This document shows positions 54,854 through 64,000 of a stretch of 64,000 bases of DNA, piece by piece. The position numbers and the translations under genes are program-made. This DNA is from Typha latifolia (taxonomy: Eukaryota > Streptophyta > Magnoliopsida > Poales > Typhaceae). A model generated the notes under the pieces. The model did no database searches, was not told the origin of the DNA, and saw only the letters and a program-made list of their open reading frames with translations. The stretch is from NCBI GenBank assembly GCA_019914945.1, contig CM034101.1, positions 13,837,188-13,901,187 on the forward strand, read 5' to 3'. Numbering within the stretch: the stretch's first letter is position 1; each line of letters opens with the position of its first letter.

Positions 54854-57800
54854 CTTGCCAATTCCGGGTCGAGGCTCATAATTGAAGTATTCTTTCCGTT
54901 TCCATTCTTGTTGCCATCCTGGACTTCTTCTGCTGGTGATTCAAAACCAGCGAGAAATCTCTCACTCCCCGAAGACCAGTATCCCGAAGTTCCCACCAAT
55001 CCCACTGTTGTAAGAACCCTAATTCTTCGTTTCTTTGAAGCCAAATTCCCATTTGGAGCTGAGCTTTCTCTCTCTCTTTTTCTCTGATTATTTTTTTTTT
55101 TAAATTATTTTTCTGATACGAAACGATTTCGTTCTTGACTTCGACCCAGTACCTAAATTTTCTCCCTTTTATGTTCTTCTCTGGTAGATATCTCTTTTCT
55201 ACTAGTACTTGTGTTAGCATTCTTGGTTGGTCGGTAGTACGGTTTCTCTTCATCGCTTTTGATCCTTCTTTTGAATTCTTTTAGGGTTTTAATCTGCATG
55301 TTGTGTTCTTTGGATCGAGTAGTTCGTTCTTGCACTTCTTCTTGAGTTAAAAATGTCTTGGTGTGGTGATCAACCTAGAGTTTGTTCCTCTGTGATGTTA
55401 AAACGTATAAATACTTGATGACTATTGTATGATTGTATTGTTTTTTTTTTTTTTTTTAATTTATTATGTTGATACTTTATCTATGTATTCACTTCGTTTA
55501 TAATTTTCTCCCCTGTGATTAAGTAGCAAATAGTAAAGTATTGTTGCAATTTGTCAGACCAACGTCTATAGAACATGTATGCTCCTGCAAAAGAGTAAGT
55601 AATTGGTTTTAATGAGTTCTTTTTTCTGTTCCTAAAAAATTCCTAACTAATCTTTGTTGGGAACTATGTTTCTTACGGAAACTTCTCTTGTCCATCCAAA
55701 GATTATTGAAATCTTTTACCTCTGTTGTGGAATTGAAGTCTTATGTGAATTTCTCTCATTACCCAATGAAAGGTTATGAGAATTACACGCAGTTATGCCA
55801 TGTACTTGGTGATAGTTGGTATTACTATTGTAGGACTTCCATTTTTCTGTCTTCTGACTTCCAAATAAGGAACTCATGAAGCTTAATTAGATTTGAGATC
55901 TCAGTTACATCATAATTCTTCATGAAGCAGTCATCTTACTCTGCATAGGAAGTATCTAAACTCTAAAGGCTGCTAGTGTTAATAGAGGAAAATGTTTGTT
56001 TGTTTCTAAGAAGCTTAGTTTTAGTCTATACTTCCATATCTATACAACCTGGAACTTATATACTGAAGTAGCCTAATGCATTCTCAAGTTTATGTTGTTT
56101 TCCTTAGAAGGAACTACACAATAAAGGGAACATTCGCTATTATTTGGCAGCATTTAGTTCAGTAAATTTTTCTTCTTCTGTTATATGTCATGTTTGACTC
56201 ATTAATAATGTATCATTTTATTCTATCTATCTTTGCAGTTTTCCTATCCAACTTTTGCTACCATATGTAAATTTTTGCATGCCAATTATGATTCTTTTTC
56301 AAACATGAAGGTTGATAATAAAGAGCTGATTGTTCTTGCAAAGAAGTTTTTCATCCTTTGGGGGTATACATCAACCGTTTAAGCCTGCTCTCTTGAATGC
56401 TGATTTTGCTGGGTATTTTCTCTTCCGTAACCTGCCACATGAAACATATTGATCTGGACACTCTGGAGAATAGGTCTTTATTATCGAGAAGAGTCCCAGG
56501 TAAAGATTTCATGAATAGATGTAATTTCAAAGAATCATTATCTTATCATGATGAACATGAAAAAGGTGTATGTGAAGAGGCTCAGTCATCTATGCTCATC
56601 AAAGATATTTCTAGCGTCGTGTATGAAGAGCGTTCAGAAAGAACATCATATGACCATGATGAACTGGAAGAAGGTGAGATCAGAGAGGAAGAGGAATCTG
56701 TGCAAGGAAAAGATGCTGCTAGAATCCTATCAGATGACAGTATGTTAGAGATAATATTATATGATGATAAAGGAAGAGGAAACAGAGACATTACTGTCGG
56801 CCAGTCATCTGTCCTAGAAGAAAGTGGTTCTATAAACTTCAGGCATCAACCAAATCAGAACATAACTTCAGTGACTACTGAAGAGCTGGAAGAAGGAGAA
56901 ATCAAAGAGAGTTTTAATTGTACTGAATGCTCTGAACAACCAAATATGGTGGATTTGGAAAAGGGTGGGCACTTGAAGAAACAGATTGATGAAATCTGTT
57001 CAGGACGGCTACAACAACTCCTTTCCAAGCAGAAAGCAGAACTCGAAATGTTCAAAACCCAAAAAAGGAAGGAAGAGGCAGAATTGGTTGCAAAACATTA
57101 TTGGGATCTGGACCTTGCGCATAGAATGCATATTATTCCTAAAGTAAGATATGTCAAAACCGAATTATTAAAACAAAAATTTACAGATTTGATGACTAGA
57201 TTTGATAAGCATATGCAGTTACAGTTTAGAAGATTTATAGTCATGCAAATACAAGCTAGAAATAGGGAGAAAGAAATCAAGAAATGCTGGACAGAAGAAG
57301 CCAAAGCTGGTACTCTTGAAAAGTCTTTTTATGACATTCCTTTGTCAGACACTGGATTCAAGCTGGAGAAATTCGAATCTGGTGAGCAAGAAATAAAACA
57401 TGGAGGCCCGGAGAAAATTAGACCACTCTTTGATTCTTCTTCAGATCTTAGAGAGTCAGTTGAATCTAAAGAAATGAGAGGTCTAGCTACTGAAATTGCG
57501 GCAGTTGGTTCTGTCAGAGAGACAAAAAACATGCTCACAGAAAGTGAAATTCCAGCTTCTCAACCCATTTGCACAAATTTAATGGAAGTCAATGAAATAA
57601 CTGGACCAAGTTCTCTTGATTCAGTAATAACTGAACATGTTAGAGAAGAAAATTCTAGCTCTTCAGACAGACAGAAAGGAGACATGCTGACAGAAATGGT
57701 AACTCTGGCTTCTCCACCCAAAGAGATAGAAAGGAGAGGATTTTTTGAAACATCTGGGCCGAATTCAAATTTCTCAGAAGTAATCCAACATGGAGGGGAA

Positions 57801-57854
57801 GAGAACGTTTACCAGGGAACTGCCACTCCAGTTTATCAGTCTGACAAAATAAGT

Positions 57855-58208
57855 GGTGCATTAAACAATTTTAAAGAAGATTCTAGAACAACTGTTACAA
57901 CTGAGGAGAAGCACAGAGCTACTGGTTCTGATGGTGCTTTATCTGCAGATCCTTGTTCTCAAAGTCTAAAAGAGTTATCTTTTTCTGCTTATGTGTCGAC
58001 AAATTCTAGATGTGTTGAATCTCCATTGTGTGGTGCATTACGCAGTTTTAAAGAAGATTCTAGAACAACTGTTACAACTGAGGAGAAGCCCAGAGCTACT
58101 GGTTCTGATGGTGCTTTATCCGCAGATCCTTGTTCTCAAAGTCTAAAAGAGTTATCCTTTTCTGCTTATGTGTCGACAAATTCTAGATGTGATGAATCTC
58201 CGTTGTGT
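57855..58208 (+). repeat. tandem duplication of 177 bp (59 codons) in the MOM1-like frame
   Basis: Two adjacent copies, 57855-58031 and 58032-58208, begin GGTGCATTA and differ at only a few bases. The protein repeat contains FKEDSRTTVTTEEK, RATGSDGALSADPCSQ and SLKELSFSAYVSTNSRC. The period is a multiple of three, so the frame is kept. Near identity points to a recent event. Confidence 0.9.
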
Positions 58209-60395
58209 GGTGAGGTATACTTGATCATCCTACTTGTTGACTTGTTACCTTGAATAGATTACCTTTATAGTTTCTTATAACTACAGGATTTATAATCAGT
58301 TGCTTAACTATTCAAATGGAAACTTCTCTTGAAGCTAACCAAGTAAAGGAAAAGGCAAGTTTTAAATCACTTTGATTTGATAATGGTAGTAATAAAAAGG
58401 ATAGCTACTAAAGGAGCTTGTTGGTTGAACTTTTAATATTAATGCAGCCTATGCGTAAGTTCTCTATTGATTCGAACAATGTACCTCTGGATAGGGATGG
58501 AGGAAGAGAAAATAACCGAAATAAAATAAAGAAGGGTAAATTACAATTTATTTTCCTGTAGTCTATACTAAGTTGCAACCATTAGTAAAACTGTCAATAA
58601 GATGTAAAATGACTTAAATATGAACTACTACACGAGGGGTTAAGTGCCTAAGTTATATGGGATAAATTGAAATTGGGCCAAACCATGAAGGGGTACATTG
58701 TAATTTGCCCAATAAAGAATAAAGCAAAAAAGAACTAGTAGATCCAAGATAGATTTATATCTTCGTAAAATCAACTCCTCCGTTCTACTGGAACAATAAA
58801 GTCATTTTCTTTGTTTGGACAATTTGTCTTAAGTTATTAGTCTAAGATAATTGAATAAATGAAGACATGAGATAAGTGAAGAAGTTCATACTGCGGGTTC
58901 ACATGTAAGAAATAAGTTGCTCAGTTATTTGGTAAGAAATAGAGGAAGCTGGAACAGACCTATAATGGTAGCTTTTAGAAGAAAAAGTGGGTCTAATTGC
59001 ATAATGTATGTTTCATAAAGATAATAATGCAAAGACTTGATCAAGAAATTAAATCATCTTTGTACTTTCTTTTAATCAATAATACATAACTAAGCCTAGC
59101 CCACTAACTCTAATAAGAAAAAAAGCTATTAAATCATCTTTTCACCTTGGTTGTTTGTTTCTACCTATCTATAGCACAATTTTAAGGGCGTAGGTAATAT
59201 CATTTGTTGCTTTTCAAGGTCAAATGTTAATAAGTTTACATGCTTAAATTAAGTCTTAGATTTGAACTTGCATTTGATTCACTCGGTGTTTGTCACCAAG
59301 CCAGTTGATCCAGCCATTTCATATTCTGATAGTCTCTGAAACAATTTTGCTGCAGCTGCCTCAATCTAACAGCATTGCCTTTGATATAGCTACATTAAAT
59401 CAGCTAGATCGTTCTTCCCAGATTGCAAATGCATCTGTGCAGGCGCAAGTGATGGCCACAACTCCACAGGAGGAGCAACATAACCATTCAAGTCCTCAAC
59501 CATTTATGAACTCAGTGCTGCCAACCATCAATATTCAACCAGCAAGAGCACAGTCAGAGTATCTCAGTCCATCTAATGTTCAGCTGGAGAGAGCCAGGCA
59601 ATTTCCAGTAAGCTATACTTTGCCTCAATCTAGACCTCAAGGACTTGATTTAAACCTGCTAGATCGTGAGTTGACAAGGTTGCGGAAAATTAATGAAATT
59701 ATCACCCAGAGGCATGAGCAGAAGGTTAAAAAGTTTCTTTTAATGATTTCTTTTGATAGTACCTTTTTCCTTAAGTTTGTCTGTCTTTTCTGTAGCCATT
59801 GTCTTGACGTTTTCTATTTTCTTTTTGACAGAGAGAAGAACTTAAATCCAACTGTCAGATAGAGATAAATAAGGTAAGAAGAAAGTATGATGAATTAATA
59901 CGTGATTTTGAAATTGAACATTTACAGAGCAAAAAGAAGCTTGAGATAATCTGTGACAAAATTCACAAGCATCAGATGTTGGCCGAAGGGTTCAAGATAT
60001 TTGCGAATCCTTCAGGAAGGGGCACAGATGCGCATCAGGGTACTCAACTCACTTTCATATCTATCTTAATTCAGTTGGAACCATGGCCAATTTAAACGGA
60101 CTAATCAGAATGACTTGTGATCTAGAAAATGCTTGTGTTATCTGAGAACATTGTTAGTGGATGGGATCTCCTGTGTGGAAGGGACTAAAATTGTTGATGT
60201 GTCCTAATCAATATCCACCACGTTCCTTCGTATTACCTTGTTTTCTCTGCCATGTAGGAAGTTCTGCTCGTTAACATAATTATTAAAGGTAACTTCTCAG
60301 GAAACCGCAGCATTACTTGTAAGAATCTTTGAATTAAATAAAGACTCCATAAATTACATCAGACTTCATTTTCCTAGTGTGTGTACGGACGTCCA

Positions 60396-60416
60396 TGTGT
60401 GTGTGTGTGTGTGCGT

Positions 60417-60444
<28 letters not shown>
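60396..60444. repeat. (TG)n-(AG)n compound microsatellite
   Basis: TG repeats run into AG repeats within the presumed intron between 60039 and 60618. Confidence 0.9.
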
Positions 60445-60450
<6 letters not shown>

Positions 60451-60969
60451 TAAACTGCCTGATACTTGGTATGCCTTAGTCCCATAGTTTCTTCTATGAA
60501 AAGGGCCCTCAATGAGCTTTGGTTTCACTAAGGATTCTTCGCTCCAGTTTTCATATAATTGACTGGTGTCCTTTTTCCTGATGATGTTGATTCTTGTTCT
60601 TCGTATATTTTGTGCAGGTCTGAGTTCTACGACACAATTCATTCAGGTATCACAGCCACAATTTGCCCCGCGTCCCGCATCAGTACCAATCTCGGCGTCC
60701 ACACTAATTTCATTCCCAAGCCAATCTCCAATTTCGTCAGAAGGCCCTTTGGCTCATCCTTCAATATAGCTTCTTCTATCCAACCAGTTTTGGCAGCGCA
60801 ATGTGCTCCTACAGTCCTATCAAGCAGTCTGAGTTTGCCTCACCCCAATGTGATGCATTCTGCGGTTAGGAGTAGTGCTGGATATATGCGCCGAGCACCT
60901 GCACCTCATGCACCCTCCTTTGGACCAACATTTCCAGCAGCGTGGCACCAAAGCTTCATCCCGGAATAA

Positions 60970-61711
60970 GAGACTGACAAAGTCAGCTTCTGCAGTCCTT
61001 TTCATTGTCATGAGCAGCTTGTAATTGGCTTCTTTAATAGGTTTCCCCTGCTCATCTCTATTCATCAGCTTATATCCTGCTCCATTTACTTGTCAAAATT
61101 GTTACAGTTAAAGGAGATGATGCATGAATTTAGTTGATGGCTATCATCTGACTTGATGCTCAAAAGCAATCTAAAATTGATATTTTTGGAGTTTGCATTT
61201 ACTTACCTAACATGTTAACTGTATTCAGTTTAATTTCAGTAAGCTTTTAGTAAGGTGCTTGCTGAATGATACTTGAAATTCTTTTACAGAATTTTATGAG
61301 TTTTCTTTTTTGTCCAGATTATGCTATTGCTGTTCTTTCAAAAAATTAATCCTTCACCTCATGAATCCTTCCAAAGGGTTTATAAACAAAGGTGTTAGTA
61401 ATTAAGCATCACTGTTGCAATCCACATTAACTGGTGTGTCACATACTACTTGTTGATGTGGATTTCTTTATAACATTTCTGAGAAGATGATTAGTTTAGT
61501 TGTAACAATAGATTGACAGGTTGTGCATCTTCTGATTTAACCCCTATTAGACTGTTGTAATTACCAAATCTTCCAAGCATGCTGCAGCATGATAATAAGC
61601 TGCTGGTCTTATATCAACTACAGAGCTTTCTTATAGGATTCTAATTTCGAAAAGATTGTTTCATTTTAGGAATTTATGGAAGAACCTTTCTCAAATATAC
61701 ATCTAATTCTA

Positions 61712-61768
<57 letters not shown>

Positions 61769-62157
61769 GTTTATATTTCTGGTTAGCTATCATTCTTTTG
61801 ATTTATAAGATAAAAATACAAGATCCACTTCCTGAAATTTTTTACCATATATGGCGTCAATTAGCCTGTAAACATTAGGAAATTTGAACTAAAAACCAAC
61901 ACAAAAAGATATCCAAAATGACCATTAATCTAGCAATTTATCTTCTAAACCATGTAAAAATTTTCTGTAGAAGACCGCAAATATAATAGAACGTCAAATT
62001 AGCTGCAGTTAACACGCCCAGGGGCAGATTAGTCATTTGGGGAACGCACTCTTTCCTATCGGCAGGGGCTTTATGTAAAGAAATGTCCAATTTCTCGGAG
62101 TTGGGAAGTTGGACTGCCACTGCTGCTGCTACTGCATTGCTCCCTCCTCTCCTCCCG
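60970..62157. other. spacer between the MOM1-like locus and the small membrane protein gene
   Basis: 3' flank of the MOM1-like locus, AT-rich. The (CT)n tract at 61713-61766 is the only clear element. 61980-62157 is the likely promoter and leader of the next gene. Confidence 0.5.
61713..61766. repeat. (CT)n microsatellite
   Basis: Perfect tract of about 27 CT units, the longest simple repeat in the window. Confidence 0.95.
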
Positions 62158-62410
62158 ATGGCTCGCGTGCCGCTTGCGATCCCACGGCCATGGATCTTGG
62201 ATCTCGTTCCTCTCCTCGTCGTCCTCCTCATCGCCGCCCACGTCTTTGCCTTGGTGCTCCTCCCAATCGAATCCAAAAGCTCTCGCTTTCCCTCTCTATT
62301 TTCTCTCTCTAACCTTATCTTTTTTTGTTCTTCTTCTCTTTGGCGTGTAGGTGTACTGGATCTACAGATTAGCTACCGATAAGCAACCCCAGTGGAATAA
62401 GGATCATTAG
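62158..62410 (+). CDS. very small single-pass membrane protein (51 residues)
   Basis: Two exons, 62158-62253 and 62351-62410, join in frame (donor TTG|GTGCTC, acceptor TGTAG|GTGTAC) and encode 51 residues. The N-terminal half holds RPWILDLVPLLVVLLIAAHV, a membrane helix of about 22 residues. The second exon gives VYWIYRLATDKQPQWNKDH, a short polar tail. I remember similar 50-70 residue plant proteins of unknown function, so the splice and the frame are probably right. An in-frame ATG at 62083 would add 25 residues (76 in all). I prefer 62158 because the extension is an Ala/Thr-rich stretch without conserved character. Function unknown. Confidence 0.7.
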
Positions 62411-64000
62411 GATCTAACTCGAGATAACAAGAAGTGAGTAACATACTTCCCGTTGCTTAAAACTCCGATCTTTTGCTCTCTTTTTCTTCTCACCCAATTG
62501 GGTAGAACTCTTCTTGATTAATTTCCGAGATGGGTTTCTCGCGGGTGACGGAGAGGCCGGTAGATTTTGCAATGTAGTCCTTTTTGTATTGCACAGAGAT
62601 GGTTGATTAGGATAGTACCTTTTTTGTTATTGTTGTTGTTATTTTTCAGTATCATCTCGTTCTAATCTTCTTTAATGTGTAATGGATGTAAATGTTGTAA
62701 ATCTTTTGTTATACTGGGATTTACATGCAATTATTCCATTGATGATAATAATATATCATAGTTTTCTATTTTTCTAATCCTTGCCTTTTAGTAGCTCACA
62801 AGTGATTCTGGCAATAAGAAAGATGTTTCTGACGGAGATAAGTTAGGCGTCTCAGAAGTTCCCTTGACATCCATTGTTCTGTTTCAAAGTCTTTGTTTTT
62901 ATTAGAAAAGTTTTTGATGTGCTTTCCTATCTGCTGCAAAATTTATCCAGTTTTGCTTGATAATTGATATATGGCAAGGAGGTTGGCAGCCTTAGGTGTG
63001 TTTCTGATGTATTAATGCCTTTCACTTGCTCTGCAAGTTTTACTACTATTCTGATTCTGTATGGCTGTTGCGATAAATTTTTTGGTTAGTGTTTCTTATG
63101 AATTGGTGCTACAAAGCACATCTATGAAGTATGATAAAGGAAAGTCAGTAGATACTGCTTTTATTCAGAAGACAGAAGTCTGGTGAAATGGATTTGGATG
63201 GGCCAAACTTGTAATAACTTTAATAAAATATTTCATATTTACCTGGTCATCTTGTTGAATGCTTACTCGTATGACACAAGAACACAAATAAGGTACTTAA
63301 GGAAACAGAATAGGTGCCTACATGCTTTTGACAATCTTGGAACTAGTTATCAAGGTTATTCATATTGGATTTCGATGCTATATATTTGGTACCATACTCA
63401 TTCTCTAGACCAAGATCATCCGATTGGAAAGTTGCTTTGTTATTTCAGAGCATTAATAATGTCTTGAAGTTTAAGATCATGTTTTTCAAAAAGATTTTGA
63501 GTGATTGACCAATTGTTCCTTGAACTTTTGGCTGAAGAGTTAAGCCATGTTGTATAGCTTGCTAAGTCAGTCATTTGAGAACCTTTACAGAACCCAGGGA
63601 AGTAACAATTTGAACTTCATAATAAAGCTAATAATACAATTTGGAACTTAGTTAATAGTTATAGGTGATACTTTCAGTTATTTTGGAACAAGGATGTAAA
63701 TGTCTTAGATCGACGGATGTATCAAGATATAAGCATAGGACATGCAGAATTGGCTTTATAACTTGCAGAATACTGATAAAAATATTAGAGATTAGATTGT
63801 TGATTGCTTCAAATATAGATGCAGCAATGGACAAAAGTGTCTGATCCACCTAGCCCTGCATCGGAATTCAGTAACTAATTGAGTTTACTATACTGATCCA
63901 ACTACAATGAAAGCAAAATGCCAAAATATAGGCCGATTGTCAAATATGCATCATTTTGAATTCAGAATTCAGATTTGGACGAGTGGATTCGACCTGCTAC
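62411..64000. other. 3' region of the small gene and beyond, no gene recognised
   Basis: A donor-like AAGAA|GTGAGT at about 62431 suggests a 3'-UTR intron of the small gene. The remainder is moderately AT-rich, without motifs I can assign. A gene running past the right edge cannot be excluded. Confidence 0.4.

Larger units (their letters stand above)
56239..60969 (+). pseudogene. MOM1-like gene fragment (C-terminal part; model with frame breaks)
   Basis: The coding stretches resemble the C-terminal half of MOM1, a nuclear plant protein that keeps transposons and repeats silent. Pieces: 56239-56382 (LIVLAKKFFILWG, ends in a stop), 56397-58214 (606 codons, donor GAG|GTATAC), perhaps 58448-58535, 59356-59724, 59832-60039 and 60618-60769. 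The large piece has acidic ELEEGEI repeats and a coiled coil (LQQLLSKQKAELEMF onward). 59650-60010 codes a second coiled coil (RREELKSNCQIEINK-like, RRKYDELI). No SNF2-like N-terminal part is present. Frames do not join between the first two pieces, nor between 58535 and 59356. The tail rich in Ala/Pro (APAPHAPSFGPTFPAAW, to 60969) is two bases out of frame with what precedes it. It is either a decayed truncated copy or an expressed shortened gene whose structure I misread; pseudogene is the cautious call. Confidence 0.6.

Overview
This is nuclear DNA of a flowering plant. Genes are split by many GT-AG introns, promoters carry TATA boxes, and long AT-rich spacers hold microsatellites, MITE-like elements and broken gene copies. 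The very GC-rich coding exons of the PEPC-kinase and subtilase genes, set in AT-rich flanks, suggest a monocot, perhaps a non-grass one. I cannot name the species. I see no rRNA, tRNA, CRISPR array, bacterial operon or intact retrotransposon.

Layout: (1) 220-4906, minus strand, an 11-exon RUS2-type (DUF647) gene with a hAT-like MITE in its 2.1-kb intron. (2) 5965-10335, plus strand, a 10-exon GT8 gene for inositol phosphorylceramide glucuronosyltransferase (IPUT1/PGSIP6 type). (3) 12053-26552, a tandem array of three complete three-exon secreted subtilases. A fourth, decayed copy lies before the third gene, and a stray piece of the IPUT1 last exon lies between the first and second. (4) 30842-31804, a two-exon PEP-carboxylase kinase. 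(5) 38142-38519, an intronless SAUR. (6) 40482-45716, a single-exon membrane-protein gene of unknown function and, downstream of it, an internally deleted pseudogene copy, both on minus. (7) 46623-53367, minus strand, a 13-exon adenosine kinase with a second MITE of the same hAT-like family in an intron. (8) about 54847-60969, plus strand, a MOM1-like gene fragment with a 59-residue tandem duplication and two apparent frame breaks. (9) 62158-62410, plus strand, a two-exon gene for a very small membrane protein.

The genes are unrelated housekeeping, signalling and defence/development functions rather than one pathway. The clearest biology in the window is its duplication history: a block reaching from the IPUT1 tail into a subtilase was copied in tandem, and the membrane-protein gene was duplicated and one copy lost. 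Related non-autonomous hAT-like elements, with recognisable 8-bp target-site duplications, have landed in introns. I rebuilt exon boundaries by hand from splice signals, reading-frame closure and remembered family sequences. The RUS2, IPUT1, subtilase, PPCK and ADK models all close in frame and have normal family lengths. The MOM1-like model does not close. I did not find evidence for an undescribed molecular system; the best leads are in the findings.
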